A stretch of 64,000 nt of DNA from Bettongia penicillata ogilbyi (lineage: Eukaryota; Chordata; Mammalia; Diprotodontia; Potoroidae): the NCBI GenBank assembly GCA_023548195.1, contig JAJHZJ010000808.1, forward strand, positions 6,228,889 to 6,292,888, given 5' to 3'. A program made the translations under genes and the position numbers. The notes beneath the pieces were generated by a model, which saw only the letters and a list, made by a program, of their open reading frames with translations, ran no database searches and was not told where the DNA came from. This document shows, one piece after another, positions 24,150 to 36,975 of the stretch (within the stretch, counting starts at the first letter, position 1; each line of letters begins with the position of its first letter).

Positions 24150-25690
24150 GGAATAAGCTGACCATATAGTGAGTTCTTTTAAAAATTGACTAAAAAACAT
24201 TCTTCTCATGATAGACTTTGCTTCTTGAAGACAATGACTAACAATTTCTTAAGGTAGGTTAAATAATTTTGATTTATTAGTCTAAAAGACAAGAGGAAAT
24301 AGATCGATTTTCAAGTAAATATAGATACAGTCTGGCATTTAAGGAGCTTTCTCATTATTTCCAACCATGGTTTCTTGTAACAATCATGATAAAAACCTCC
24401 AGTAGTTCTATGTTCATAAATCATCTCACTTTTCTCTACACAGGACTCTCCCAAAGAACTGCATGTCCTGAGCAAATCCTGCTCTTTTCCTCATGGACTT
24501 AGCCTCTCTAAAACTATTCTCTCTCTAGTTCTGTTTCCTTATTGTAGTTGTACTTTATACTACATCATTACATTTTCATATAAATATACAGCATATTGTT
24601 ATATTTGTATTATATATTTCATTTTCAAAATATAATATTTTCCAACTCTTTTGATCTTTTTTTTTTTGCAGTTTATGTAATCTAGGTCCTTTTCATAAGT
24701 CATTTACTTTTAATTAATTGTAATTTTTTCTTCTGGCTACTGGTGATAATCTTCCTAACCATCAAACAAACACATGTCATTTTTAGGTTTATCTTTGGGA
24801 ATGTTGGTGAACTATTTTTGATCAGTTTTATGGATGTGACCACATTGATTACTATGAAAATGTGTTAGAATCCTTTGTTTATATAGCATCATAAGCTAGT
24901 CATTTCCACTTCTCAAAGGAACACAAACTTACTCTCATTTGTATGGTGTGCAATGTTAGTCTTCCAAAAATGTCATCTTATACTTTCTGAATGTATTTGC
25001 CAAGGTGCAGTCACCTTTGGAAAACGTTATTTGTTCAAATCAATATACAATGTCATGCTTAATTACAGAGAAGTTGGAGGTTAGATATTGATTAGAGGCT
25101 CAAGTGTAGTTAGGTCACATTTCATTTAAAAAGAAAGTTATGATTTCCTGAATGTTAATGTACTGCTGGGGACTGAGGCCTTTAAGGTCTCAAATCAATT
25201 CTTTTCTCATTCAGTTTTTCTTTTCTTCCTTTAATTAATATTTATTGTATATTACTCCTTATGCAGGATTCTTTCTGAGAGATTGGGAAATATGACATTG
25301 ACGTTAAAGATTTCTCTGAAGTATGGATGAAATCTAGTAATCTTTTAAAAAGTACTCCCCCTGCCCTCAAAACACAACCGGAGTCACATAAATGAGAGTC
25401 AGTGCTAAGCAGCACAGAATTGCCACGAGCAATCTCATCATTAATAACTAACCACAAGAAGGTGGCTAACTGGCTCCTGCGTAATTACAGCAGGGGTAGT
25501 GACAGGCAGAGATGAGAAAGGAAGAAGAGATATTAAATCATCTCCCCAGGTCAACTGTATATAGGATGGGGCAGTATCACTTCGTTTTGAAAAGAGTCAG
25601 GAAGATGGACAATCCCTCCTTTCAATTCTCCATCCCTTCCCCCATTTTTTATTAAAAAAAAAAAAGAATTGAGAGTGAAAGCTCGAATGG
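24150..25690. other. AT-rich intron without assignable content
   Basis: No exon, repeat family or RNA gene was recognised in this stretch between the last two exons and the L3 copy. It contains T and A runs near 24658 and 25655. Confidence 0.6.
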
Positions 25691-25700
25691 TATTAATTAC

Positions 25701-25839
25701 CAATGTTAATGGCTGTTTCTTGCTTATCTCCTGTGAGGATCCAGATTTTGATGTCAGCTTTCATTAGCGTTTCTATGGTCTCAGGTACTTGATCTTGTAA
25801 TCTGTCCTCAATGGCTGTGGCACCAAGTAGCTGAAGATT
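25701..25839 (-). CDS. ATP8A1: ATP8A1 exon, P-domain TGDKQET
   Basis: This 139-bp exon encodes [20 protein letters not shown] and on through [15 protein letters not shown] (fragment residues 179-224), plus the first base of a Gly codon. [10 protein letters not shown] and TGDKQET are signatures of the P domain; the TGD Asp lies next to the phosphorylation site in P-type ATPase structures. The minus-strand acceptor is attttccccag and the donor is gtaatt, slightly weaker than consensus. The wording [19 protein letters not shown] is the best evidence for ATP8A1 over ATP8A2. Confidence 0.97.
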
Positions 25840-26614
25840 CTGGGGAAAATAAACATGCAAGAAGCTCAGGTGAGTAGGGTGTAGTTGTGAAGTTCTCTTA
25901 CATCCCCTATACGTTAAGAATGAAGTCTGACTCACAGGCCAAAAGATAATTTACTGACTCTGGAGGTGGTCCTGCAAAACGTGCCAAATATATTTTACCC
26001 TTTTTTTTTTTTGACAAAGGGCCTCTGAGTTTCAGACAACTACTTGAGTTGTACAACACGACTAGAGTTTGTTGGTCTCACTTCCAATTCCCCTTATGCT
26101 ATGGAGAGAGAGATCAGACAGGAGAAAGGATGGGGAAAGCTGGAAATCAGTTAAAGCTGGGTCAGTAGCTGTTGAGGCACTGAAACAGATGCCTGTGTGG
26201 GAGATGACTGCAGCAGCAGGGGCAGCTGTGTGGCCTAGCAGGCAAGGAAGTAAGAATGTCTGCAGATGTTACTCAGTTGTAGGTTATTGCAAACACCCAG
26301 AAGACTATGGGAATAATACACTTAAGACTTGATGAGGAACAAACATCAGCAGTGACCACAAATCGACAGCATTAGTCTCTGAATGGAAATCAATATGTAT
26401 TTCCCACATTTCCCCACACACCTGGTAGGGGATAGGTCAGAGGCTCAGGGTATTAGTTTGTTTGCATCTGTCTCAAGATGCTCATGAAATGTGCACACAG
26501 AGGAACACGCTTTCCTTTATCACAAGTTCTCTGCTATTAAATCACCACGGATAACATCCACCAGAAGTCATGAAGATTGATGTTCACAGTCATAAGATTC
26601 CCTGGGAGATATCA

Positions 26615-26825
26615 TAGGTTCATGTATTTAGAGCTGGAAGGGGCTTCAAAAGGGCTTCATCTAGTCCAGCCCCCTTGTTTTATAGATGGTGAAATTGAGG
26701 CATAGAGAAGTGAAATGATTTGCCCAGATCCTTCCAGGTAGCGAGTTGTATCAAAATTGGATTCAAACACATGCATTCTGGGGCTGGGGCTAGTGCTCTT
26801 TCTATTATGACATGGGAACCATTCT
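26615..26825 (-). mobile_element. CR1/CORE-SINE-like repeat
   Basis: Reads tttagagctggaaggggctt, catctagtccagcccccttg, gatggtgaaattgaggcata, tgatttgcccagatccttcc, ending tttctattatgacatg. This is an antisense old repeat of the kind shared by L3 ends and CORE-SINEs. Confidence 0.55.
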
Positions 26826-26934
26826 TCCCTCTGCTCCTCTCTCTCTTACCCGGATTATGTTCTTATAGTAAGCTACTGATTTAATATCAGATCTTTAGTT
26901 TAAGTTAGAGGTCACTACAAGAAACATTCATTTG

Positions 26935-27240
26935 AACAATGATTAAATTCAATAAATATGCATTAAGTACTTCCTATGTGAAAGGTACTGTGTAATGTAA
27001 TGGAGATGGACAAAAATAAAACAATACCTCTCCTCAAATAGTTTATATTCCTTTTGAGCATATATAGATAAGAAAACAAAAGGTTATATGAGGGGGATGA
27101 AAATTAACAACTTGTGAGAAAGGTGATGAATGAATATTTCATGAAGGCAATAAGACCCCACAGGAAGACAGAGAGTCTGAGAAATAGAGATGAGAGAAAA
27201 GCAGACTGTAGGCATGATAGATGGTATGGCCAATCCATTG
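26935..27240 (-). mobile_element. L2 LINE fragment
   Basis: Antisense L2 3' end: atatgcattaagtacttcct, atgtgaaaggtactgtgtaa, acctctcctcaaatagttta, then decayed. Confidence 0.6.
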
Positions 27241-27774
27241 TATTATTCAGTGTCCCCTACATATGAACTCCCATAACAAGTTTCTCCCTAAATTTGTTAT
27301 CAGGATAATGTTCATCTTTATACCCAGACAAACAGTATTGTTTCCAGCCTGACCCCTGAAGAAACTGAGGGTAACAACTGGAGAAGGGGATCTTCCATGC
27401 TTGACACTTCCAACATCAACTACTGTCCAACTGCCACTTATGAAGTAAGCAGACTAGTGTAGTTGAAATACTAAAATGCCCTAAGGGAGAAACAGGGGAA
27501 GAGCACTCCAGGTGCGCTAAACCATGGCCACAACTTTCAACTACCACCTTTCCTCAATCTCTAGTAGAGACAGAGAAGGACCCTGCAAACAGCAACACTT
27601 CCTTTGTCCCCCAGCCATTATTAAGAGCAGTGCTCCTTTGCTTCCTCTCCTTCCTTCTTTCCTTTTTTCCTCACATTAATATGCATAGGTAATCACAACC
27701 TAAGTATGCCTGCCTTTTCTGGAAATTACCAGTTACAGTCAGTGTCCAATTACAATTCATTCAATATGCACAAT

Positions 27775-27920
27775 AATTCACATTTCTATAGTACTTAAAA
27801 ATTTACAAAACAGCTACATTACAACAACCCTGTGAGGTAGGCTAAGTGCTGTCATCATTTGAGTCACGTTAAATGACTTGCCCAGATCCAACTGGCATGA
27901 AAGCTGCGGATCAAATTTAG
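27775..27920 (-). mobile_element. MIR-like SINE
   Basis: Reads ctatagtacttaaaaattta, aacaaccctgtgaggtaggc, aaatgacttgcccagatcca, the antisense of a MIR-like CORE-SINE. Confidence 0.6.
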
Positions 27921-28189
27921 TTTTTCTCTTTCCAAGAACAACAAAAGAACTTTCAAAAGAACTTATAATCTGATGCAAGAGAGGAAAAATACATGCAAAA
28001 GAAAAAAAATACATACAGCATTACAGCATTATAGCTCTACAGAGAGCTATATATTAGCAATGGGAGGCTGCAAGAATAAATAACCATGAATTCAGATTAA
28101 AATGGAAAAGTTTCAAGAACACGGTTTGTTAGAAACTCCGTATGAGGAAAGAATACAACTAACAGTATTATTTATACGACTATGAATAA

Positions 28190-28500
28190 TAATAATTAGC
28201 TTTATGTAGCACTTTAAGATTTACAAAATGTAATTTATTATTTCATTTAATTCTTACAACAGTATTATGCAGTAGGTGCCATTTTAAAATTATAATTATA
28301 TATTATTATGTAATATAAATATAATATATATTAATAGTAATAATAGTAAATATTAATAAATGCCCATTTTATAGATAAGGAAATTGAGGCTGAAATCAGC
28401 AAAATGAACTGCCAACTATTAAGTATATGAGACAGCATTTGAACTCAGGACTTTTTGACTCCAAGTCCAGCACCCTATCAATAGGGCACCTAGATGCCAT
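28190..28500 (-). mobile_element. MIR/MAR1-like SINE with AT insert
   Basis: The copy runs from tttatgtagcactttaagat through agtattatgcagtaggtgcc to tttatagataaggaaattga, atttgaactcaggacttttt and agggcacctagatgcc. An AT-rich tract at about 28285-28360 splits it. Confidence 0.65.
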
Positions 28501-28504
28501 ACAA

Positions 28505-28630
28505 AGACTAGATTTGGAGTTGGAAGACTTGGACTTCAATCTCAGCTTTGCTGCTACCTTGTGTGATTTTAGGCAAGTTATTTACCTATTTGGGTCTCAT
28601 TTTCTTTTTCTAGAAATTGAAGGGTGACTT
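28505..28630 (+). mobile_element. MIR-like SINE
   Basis: Reads tggagttggaagacttggac, ttcaatctcagctttgctgc, ttgtgtgattttaggcaagt. It lies head to head with the preceding antisense copy. Confidence 0.6.
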
Positions 28631-28869
28631 CAGAGAGTACAACAGATTCAAATACAGTCTACTCATGACCATATTTTTGGAAATGACAAAGAATGGATGA
28701 AATCCTCAACATGGTGCTAAAATTTATTTAAAAATTATATGTGCCTACTTCATTTTTCTATGTTAATTATTTTTTCAATTAACAAGCATTCATATTTTTT
28801 CCCACATATTACTAGGATGAAAACAAAATCCTTCTACCAAATATATATAGTCTAGCAAAATATATGCTT

Positions 28870-29240
28870 CTACTTTGTGTCACCACTCTGCAAGATCCAA
28901 TCAGTCTTGGTACTCATATTTCATCATTCCCCCTGCCCTTCTCATTCCGAGAACAGGATCATGAACCCCAAACTTTTCATTTATGGAAGGGGCCCCAGCC
29001 TGTCATCTCTTCATTTTCCACTCGGCTATACTCTTTTGGTGTGCTTTGCACTTCATTATGACCCTTCCCCCAAAACCTTGTTTCCTCCCACCAATCCCTG
29101 ACTTCTTAGCTTCCTTGTGTATGTTGTCTTCCATCATTAGATGGAATGCCAACTCCTTGGGCAGAGTCTGCCTCTTTTTGGTACCACAGAGTGTGGTACA
29201 TAGTAGGTACTTAATAAACACTGACTGGTTAACTTAAAGA
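28870..29240 (+). mobile_element. L2 LINE 3' end
   Basis: Ends ccaactccttgggcagagtc, cacagagtgtggtacatagt, aggtacttaataaacactga, the L2 terminal order. The upstream pyrimidine-rich part is less certain. Confidence 0.6.
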
Positions 29241-30239
29241 GTTTTCTAGTTTAATGCTCACTAAATTTAGCGGAAAGCTTCACATGCTTATACACAAATT
29301 CCTTTGTGTCTTTGGGTATTATTTATTTTAAGATGAGATTCTTCTATAATAGGGCTGTGCTGAATCTGGAAATTCATATTTCAAACTATTGTTTACAGTT
29401 GCATAATGGGCATACCACCGGTGCATTTATGCCTTAATCGATTCCATTCAAAATACATATTACCTTACACAGATGGCTACTAATGGGCACCATGGGAATT
29501 ACAAAGTCAGTGAGTGGAGAAACATGTGAAAATCTAGATAGCTTTTACGGAATAATAATAATTAAAAAACATAAAAGCCAAACTACACTAATTTTTTTTT
29601 CCAGAATGCCACAGAATCAATAATTATAAAGGTTGTAAGTTCAGGAATAATTGATGTTAATTACGCTTAACTATTACTTTAAATTCATTTAAAATATTTC
29701 TTGGTTCAGAAAGCCCTAACTCACCTAATTATCTTTAAAAAATATTTGGATAATTTATGCAGATTTTGAAAAGAACATATTACATGTAAATTACATGTAA
29801 TTACCTTAACAAAGATAAATAACTCCATGTTGAGAGTTTAATGTTTATATGGCAGAATGTTATATGACAGATTTATAAATTATTTGGAAAAATAACAATG
29901 TATATTTTATTAGATGATAGATTCTCAAAATGACTTATTTCTATATTAGTAATTTTTTCAAGTGGATAAGTTATTCTATACTGCAAAAGATCAGTTTGGC
30001 ATATGCCTACAAATAAAAAAGGGAAATATACTAAACTGACCAAGAATGACTACTTCTTTAATCTACAACATGACTTTTTCTATGATGATCCTTAAATAAT
30101 GGAAAAGGAATGCTTAAAATGTTTCTCTTTGTTTCAAACATGTGTGAATAACAGAATTCTTTCCTAAATACTAAATGAGATGAAAAGCTAAAGAAAATAA
30201 AACAGGAAATTAAGTAAATATTGGAAATGAATCAGAAAG

Positions 30240-30340
30240 AATTCAATTCAACAAAATTTTAAGTGCCTACTATATGAAAGCAACTTGAACAAAGATGAAA
30301 AACAAGTAGTCTGTGTCTTTCAAGGAAATTAAAAGAAAGG
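30240..30340 (-). mobile_element. L2 LINE 3' end, antisense
   Basis: Reads attttaagtgcctactatat and ctgtgtctttcaaggaaatt, a decayed antisense L2 end. Confidence 0.45.
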
Positions 30341-30484
30341 GAAAACGAGAAACAGAAAATAAATGAAAATAAAAGCAGTTTGCTCTATGAGTCAGCTAGC
30401 ATAACTGTACACTACATGCATTTAAGAGAGTTACAGCTTCCAAGAATAAGGGGATGACAGGCTCTCTCAGTTCTGCCCCAGACT

Positions 30485-31160
30485 ACACTATGGAGTCACA
30501 GAATATCAGAATTGGTTGAAAGGAACTTCAATGCAGATCTAGCCTAAATCTAATCTATAACGAAAAAAGAAAACCCTCAAAAGTAGTTCAAAAAATGCTC
30601 ACCCAGTTTTTGTTCGAAGACTTCCAGAGGCTTCTACTCATGCCTCTTTTGAATACATCTGATGACAGGAATTTTTCCTTTTTAAGCCTAAAATGTGTTC
30701 TTTTACAACTTGCACTCACTGTTCCTAGCTTTGTACTCTGGGGCCAAGAAAAATATATCTATCTTCTCTTTCACATGACAAGACTTCAAATGTCTGCAGG
30801 TAGTTATCCTATATTGCTTAATTCTTCTGTTTTATGGTTCAGACCTTACAATTTCTCAGAATCGATTCCTATATGGTGAGAAGCAGAGGCCTCTCACGAT
30901 CCTGGTCACCTTTCTCTGAACAACTTCCAATTTGTCAATGTTCTTCCTAAAATACAGAGTCCCGAATGGAATACAATACTACAGGTAGACTATGCCTTGG
31001 ACAAAGTGAAATGGCATCACTGCCTCCCAAATCCTGTACTCTACAACTTTCTTAAAGATTTAATTAGCTTTTTGCCCAGGACACTCTTGAGATGCATTGA
31101 GCTTTAAACTCCCAGGTCCCTTTTCCATATGAACAGAACTGTAAGTGATATTCTCTTTGA
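30485..31160 (-). mobile_element. L3/CR1 LINE 3' end, antisense
   Basis: The characteristic antisense order is visible: agaatatcagaattggttga, gaagacttccagaggcttct, ttagctttgtactctggggc, atcctggtcacctttctctg, aacttccaatttgtcaatgt, ttcttcctaaaatacagagt, agatttaattagctttttgc. It is one of the longest L3 copies here. Confidence 0.65.
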
Positions 31161-31569
31161 TACAAAAGTCCTTATGTTATGTTTTATTATAACAAGGCCT
31201 ACTACTCTAGTGATAGGAAATTAAGTTCTGGCAAGAATAACCTAATGCTGAATGTTCAGGACCCAATCCAAGTATTGCTTGGCTCTACTTTGGGTTGCAC
31301 TATGTTATGCCTGCAAAGCAAGGCAATATTCAGCTACAGACCATACAAAACTCTGGGACATACATATGCCACGTCAACTACTGACTACACTCTTCACAGG
31401 TACAGTCAGGGTCTCACATTGGGGAATAATACCAGGCAAGTTGGAAGGCAAATGCTTAGATCACAAAACTCAAGATGGCTTGAAAGCTTATCTGCTGACT
31501 ACTTACCTGCTCTCTCACATTCAACACTGAGAATTGCAGAAGAGTAGGCATGACTTGAGGTACAGAGTT

Positions 31570-31705
31570 ACATACAGATAGATATAGATACAGAGAGATA
31601 GATATATAGATATATATAGATAGATATATACACACACACATATATATGCATATATGTGCATACATGTGTATATATACGTGTATATATGTGTGTGTGTATG
31701 TATCA
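31570..31705. repeat. Compound GATA/TA/CA/TG simple repeat
   Basis: Alternating gata, ta, ca and tg runs over about 135 bp. Confidence 0.9.
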
Positions 31706-31860
31706 CAGTTTAAGAAAGACATTGATAAACTAAAGAACAACCAGAGGAAGATAACTAGAATGGTGAAGTGCTATGTACCCATATGAAAATTAATTGAAGG
31801 AAGGGGGGATGTTTAGTCTGGATATCACAGCTATCCTGAAGTACTGGAAGTTGCTTTGTG
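31706..31860 (+). mobile_element. L3/CR1 LINE fragment
   Basis: Reads cacagtttaagaaagacatt, gataaactaaagaacaacca, gaggaagataactagaatgg, gatgtttagtctggatatca, as in L3 near the RT end. Confidence 0.6.
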
Positions 31861-31944
31861 GATTATCTCCAATTTCTACGAATCTTGTCTCTAAAAATTT
31901 TGCATTTACTTTGTATCTTATATTATTTACATTTTGAGCTATAG

Positions 31945-32075
31945 GTTGTTTCCCCTGACATAATGTAAGCTCCTTAAGAGAAAGAACTGTTTCACTTTTT
32001 GCCTTTGTATCTTCAGTACTTATTACAGGGTCTTGCACACAGTGGCCACCAGATAAATGCTTGTGATTATATGCT
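31945..32075 (+). mobile_element. L2 LINE 3' end
   Basis: Reads taatgtaagctccttaagag, tgcctttgtatcttcagtac, gggtcttgcacacagtggcc. Confidence 0.65.
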
Positions 32076-32094
32076 AATATCTATAATACAGTAG

Positions 32095-32310
32095 ATGTTG
32101 AGTAGTTTCCATCATGTCTGATTCTTCGTGATCCAATCTGGGGCTACTTTGGCAAAGATACTGGAGTGGTTTGCCATCTCCTTCTCCAACTCATTTTACA
32201 GATAAGGAAACTAAGGCAAACAGTAACTTGGCCAGGGTCACACAGCTAGTCTGAGGCCATATGAGTCTTACTGATTTCAAGCCCAGTGCTCTATCAAATG
32301 TACCTAGTGG
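32095..32310 (-). mobile_element. Marsupial SINE, long-tailed form
   Basis: Reads tctgattcttcgtgatccaa, actggagtggtttgccatct, acagataaggaaactaaggc, ccagggtcacacagctagtc, cccagtgctctatcaaatgt. Same family as 9072 and 45012, antisense. Confidence 0.75.
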
Positions 32311-32639
32311 ACTCAGATGGAAAAAATAGAGACTATATAAAAAAAGTGTTAAGATCTGAGTGAAGACATATATTGTTACTTGAGGACTTCAATAGGAAGA
32401 TGAACCTAGGCAAAGATGCCAAAAATGTTCAAAAATACAGTATGGTATTAAGAAATGAAGAATGCATACAACAAATAGATGAAAATGGAATAGATCCGCC
32501 AGTGCTTCTGTTGCTCAAATGACTATGCTGCAGAAGATACAAAATATAATCAGCGTTTGTCCCTTTCCCTAAGGACCATACGATTTCATAGGGAGATAAA
32601 GTAATTCTGCACATAATTATATTGCAGAACACAGCAACA

Positions 32640-33330
32640 TAAATTCACAGAAGTACAAAGTGCTATAAGACTTAGAAGGAGGAAAAGGTTACTTCTCGAT
32701 TGGTTAGATTAAGAAAAGGCTCCCCTGAGGATCTGAGTTGGGGCTTACAGAATGGGCAGAATACTGACCTGTAGAACAGTTACAAATAAGGTTGGGATTT
32801 GGAGAGGCAATTCCAAGCACCAAGAATTGTGTGGCACAGAAAGAGAAAGTCTTCAGTGTGTTCAGAGAGGGGTAGCAGTGTATGCAGTCTGGCTAACACT
32901 GGTTGGTCATCATCCTTCCTTCTCAAAGAGGACCAAAATAACAAAACTATGTGAGAGTCAAGGTACAGTATATCTGATTGTGGCTGATCAGACCCATAAT
33001 GAAGGGTGGGTTCTCTGCACATCTCACACTTCTTTTGAGCTACTTCAATTTATAACATATAAAGTACATGAAGGAGGATAGTGTGAGGAAGCTAGAAAGG
33101 CACAGTCAGCTTTGAATACCAATTTTAGTAAATTTTTTTTATTTCATCGGCAGAATCACTGAAGATATCTCAATAGTTAGTAAATTTATCAGATTAATGT
33201 ATTATACAGTAAACCTCACGTGAGTGACTAGAGTAGGGAGATTAAAGGCAGGGAGACTGGTTAGGAAGCAATAGTCCTAGCAGTAGGAATTGGAAGGATG
33301 GGATGGATGGAAGAGGTAACTGATTTAGTT
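32640..33330 (-). mobile_element. L2 LINE fragment split by another repeat
   Basis: Antisense L2 wording appears at both ends: ctgaggatctgagttggggc, and aaaggcagggagactggtta with ggaagcaatagtcctagcag. The central part, about 32895-33050 (tggtcatcatccttccttct, gattgtggctgatcagaccc, cacacttcttttgagctact), is a different mammalian repeat that I cannot name. Confidence 0.5.
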
Positions 33331-33734
33331 ACATCCAATCCTTCAAAACCAGAACGCTTATAAAATGATTTCCTGTGTGGATCTTCCATGTCCTTTATGC
33401 ATGCATCTTTCTAACAGCATAGGAAGTGAGTATCTGGCTCCTTTTCTTCCCATCTGTAAAGTCAACCTCATTTATCTTACACCCTGGAATCAACTGGACC
33501 ATAGCCATAGGGACTATACTGGCTCAAGCCTATTTTAGTTAACCTCTAATCACTGAGAGAGTCTTTTTAATAGGTGCTATTTCTGCCCTCGTGTCCTGTC
33601 CAGTGTCTTAGTTCCTAGTCCCAAATCCCAGTTATCTGAATATCTTTGTCTAAGTACATGACAACTGCTGCTGCAACTTCTTGATGGACAGTTTCTACTC
33701 AGGTCCACCACCTGAGGTGGAAGAATCTAAAGAA

Positions 33735-33835
33735 AGATGTAGGATAGCAGATTCAGGGCTGGAAGCAAGCTTAAAGGTCATTTGGTCCAACCACCTCATT
33801 TTGTAGATAATACAACTGAACCTCTTAAAATCCCA
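33735..33835 (-). mobile_element. CR1/CORE-SINE-like repeat
   Basis: Reads attcagggctggaagcaagc, tcatttggtccaaccacctc, attttgtagataatacaact. Confidence 0.45.
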
Positions 33836-33924
33836 TAGTGATATTTGTACTGCCCACTCTACATCCTTGCTATAACGGAAGGGCTTGTAAAGTTCTATGG
33901 AAATATGTGCTGTTATCATGCTCT

Positions 33925-34400
33925 CTTTTGGGAGGTAGCAGAGTATGTAAATAGAAGAGTTATTGTATTTATATGGAGCTAACCTCAGTTCTAGTCCTAG
34001 TTCTACTGGGCAAGTTCTCTTTCACTTTTCTAAGTTCTGTCTAATTTGTAAAATGAAGATAATAATTATTTATACCATCTACTTTATAGATGTGTCAACA
34101 TTGTATATAAAGTGCTTTCCAAACCTTAACACACTACGCACATATAATTAATCATCTATTTAGTCAGCATGGCACAGTAAATAAAAATATGGGCCTTAAG
34201 AGTCAAGAAGATCTAGGTCCCCTCTGACATTCATCAGCTGAATGTGCTAGGCAAAACATCTCTGATCATTAGCTTTCTTATTTGTACAATGAGGTAATAC
34301 CTACCTCATAGAGTTGTTTTGAGTTTCCAACGCAGGAAAATATATAAAGTGCTTTGCTAAATTTAAAGCATCATATAAATGTCAGTTATTACTACTACTC
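33925..34400 (+). mobile_element. Two MIR-like SINEs in tandem orientation
   Basis: The first (about 33925-34145) includes aatttgtaaaatgaagataa and taaagtgctttccaaacctt. The second (about 34160-34400) includes ttaagagtcaagaagatcta, cctacctcatagagttgttt and ataaatgtcagttattac. Confidence 0.6.
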
Positions 34401-34611
34401 ACCTGGACTTCTGCCAATTGCCTAATCTTGAAAATTTTTAAATCTTGGTTTTCATTGCCTTATATTCTACTTATCCCATCCTTTTTGACTGACCTCCTAA
34501 TCGTCTCACTTTCCAGAAGCACATTCTAAAGATATCCCCATAAGAAGTCAAAAGAAAAAAGAAGTTCATCAACAAGGTTTTTTTTAAAGCTAAATCAATA
34601 TTAAAGTGTTT

Positions 34612-34895
34612 TCATATTAGTAGACTGTAAGTTAGTTGAGGGTAGGGAGGAATTTTTTTGCATTTGTCTTTGGATCCCTAGAAGAGTAGGTACAGTTGAG
34701 TTACTGATTGGTATGAATAATGAATACCCTGAAAGGGTTACATTATTTGAATTTGTCCTGCCTATTTCCATTGTGCAGAAATCAGTTACCACATTTTATA
34801 TAACTATCATTTCAAATACTATGAATTTGAATATATGCAGTATTAGGGTCTGGTACAAGATGGACCCTGAGTAAGTGCCTGCTGAACAGAACTGA
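34612..34895 (+). mobile_element. L2 LINE 3' end, split
   Basis: Starts tagactgtaagttagttgag with tttgtctttggatccctaga. A second, similar end (attagggtctggtacaagat, tgagtaagtgcctgctgaac) follows near 34840. Confidence 0.45.
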
Positions 34896-35594
34896 AGATC
34901 TGTGATTACCCCCTCTCCCAACTTTATAGATAGAAATATAACATGGATAATTTCTCTTTTGTTTTGAAGCAAAACTTTTCCCTTTTAGCTCACTTCATTA
35001 GCTGAGCAGATGCAGCACATCAGCAGCAGCAGTGGCTAGGCTTGGGATCAAGTGTTGCTCGAATGCATCTATGTCCTCAGCTGTCTTTCTGTTAAGCTTC
35101 CTTAACTGTTAGAAGCCTTATTGTTTCCTTCTGATCGAGCTGGAAATACTCCTGACTGCCAATTGAAATGAAGCAGTAAATTACTACAAGTTTATAGTGC
35201 TAAGCCTCTCCATGCAAGTTCTATTTCAAACCAGTTTTCATCTAGTTTTAGTATAAATGAGAAGTGATATTTGGAGTCCCTAGGGAGAATAATGGTTATG
35301 TTTTATCTGAGAAAAAAAGCATTCTGTTGTTAATATAGAAGCCAGGGTGAGTTTGGCTGTCACATATGCTCAAGAAAAAGTCCTGTTTTTCATTAGGTTT
35401 CATATCTCACATGAAATCTACTAACCTAAGACTCTGCCACATGTTTAAAGTACTAGATTCTTCCATCTACATGCTGAACAAGGCTGATCTATTTTGTGGC
35501 ACATCAAGGAGGTACTTAGTCTCAGATAACACAGATACACTTTATATAACACTAATGTATATAATATGAAAGGAAATGTTACTTATTTTTAGCT

Positions 35595-35740
35595 GAAAGA
35601 GACAGCATGCTAGACTGGATAGCACACTGGCTCAGTCAGGAAAATCTGAGTTCATTTCCCACTGCTGTCACTGGCTAGGTGACCTTCGGCAAGTCAGTCA
35701 ATGTCTACATGTCTCTGGCAAATCCCTTGGATTTCCCTAA
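35595..35740 (+). mobile_element. MIR-like SINE
   Basis: Reads gctagactggatagcacact, cactggctaggtgaccttcg and gcaagtcagtcaatgtctac. Confidence 0.45.
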
Positions 35741-36039
35741 GTTACAGAAAGGTTGGGATCTGCATTGAAGGAGAGAGTTCCCATTTTGGGAGTTTCTTTG
35801 TGGACAAATCACATATCCTTCCTACATTCACAAACTGTAGCTCAATCAAAACAGCAAACCTGTTAAAAATGTGTCTGTTTTCCTTTCTTTTCCTTCACAG
35901 CAAGTCCTACTAATATATCAAGATTACTTTCTAAATCAGTCTATTTGCAAGTTTCCCAAACTTACCTTACAAGACCATAGTCCTTCTGGGTGAATCAGTT
36001 GCCTCCACAGAACACTGGTCCTCTCTTCCTAATGTACCA

Positions 36040-36975
36040 TAAGCACCTTGAGTTTCCATGCTTCAAACAGAATCTAATATCTCTCCCCCACAAATCTAGT
36101 CCTCTTCCTAAATTTCCCATTTTTGTTGAGGGCAACAGCATCCTTTCAGGCGTCCAGCTTTGCAACCCCTATGATTCCTCACAACCTCCTTCCTGCCTAA
36201 AATCTCTCAACTCCATTCCATCTTTCACAGAGTGGCCCAAGTGATTTTCCTAAAATGTGGGTTATACTATGTCATTATCCTACTCACCAATCTCCAGGGT
36301 CTTCCTATTATCCCTGAGATCAAAGATAAACTAACTCCTCTTTTAAAGCCCTTTACCACCTAGCCCAGTCAGGAAGAGTCATCTTCCTGGGTTCAAATCT
36401 TGCTTCAGACACTTCCTAGCTGTATGACTCTGGGCACATCACTTAACTTGCTTTGCCTCAGTTGCCTCATACGTTAAACAAACTGGAGAAGGAAACTGCA
36501 AACCACTCCAACATCTTTGCCAAGAAAACCCCTTATGGGGTTACAAAGAGTTGGACATAACTGAAAAATGACTAAACAACCACAACCTAGCAGCATTACA
36601 ACCATGCTTCCCTCATCCTAGGGTTCAGCCAAACTGGTCATTTATAGCACTTCATTTTTTCTACCTCTGTGCCTCTGCTCCTTCTGTGCACCATGTCCTC
36701 ACTTCTACCTCTCAGAATTCCTTCTAAGCTCAAGTGCTATCTTCTACGGGAACCATTCCTGATCTCTCTAGCTATTGGTGCGTCCCTTCCTACCCCTCAT
36801 CCCAATGATTTTGGATCTGTTTTGTGTCTACCCTTATATACGCATATTGTCTCTTCCCGGTGGGCTGTAGGTTCCTCAATGACAGAAGCTATTTCATCCT
36901 ATCTTTTTATCCTTAAAGCCTACCACAGTATCTGGCACATAGTAGAAGCCTAAGAAATATTTATCAGTTGATGGA
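36040..36975 (+). mobile_element. L2 LINE 3' region split by a SINE
   Basis: L2 order is clear on both sides of the insertion: atttttgttgagggcaacag, tgtcattatcctactcacca, gatcaaagataaactaactc; then cctctgtgcctctgctcctt, cttctaagctcaagtgctat, tctggcacatagtagaagcc. The insertion at 36365-36592 came later. Confidence 0.7.
36365..36592 (+). mobile_element. Marsupial SINE, long-tailed form
   Basis: Reads cagtcaggaagagtcatctt, ttcctagctgtatgactctg, gcacatcacttaacttgctt, aactggagaaggaaactgca, tatggggttacaaagagttg, gacataactgaaaaatgact. It is inserted in the L2 copy, with the tail in sense orientation. Confidence 0.75.

Noticed and set aside
31456..31740. Minus-strand frame rich in Y, I and H
   Set aside because: It is a translation of the GATA/TA/CA simple repeat.
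35010..35120. Block with cagcagcagc near a possible conserved element
   Set aside because: Short triplet run only; no frame or repeat structure that I can support.
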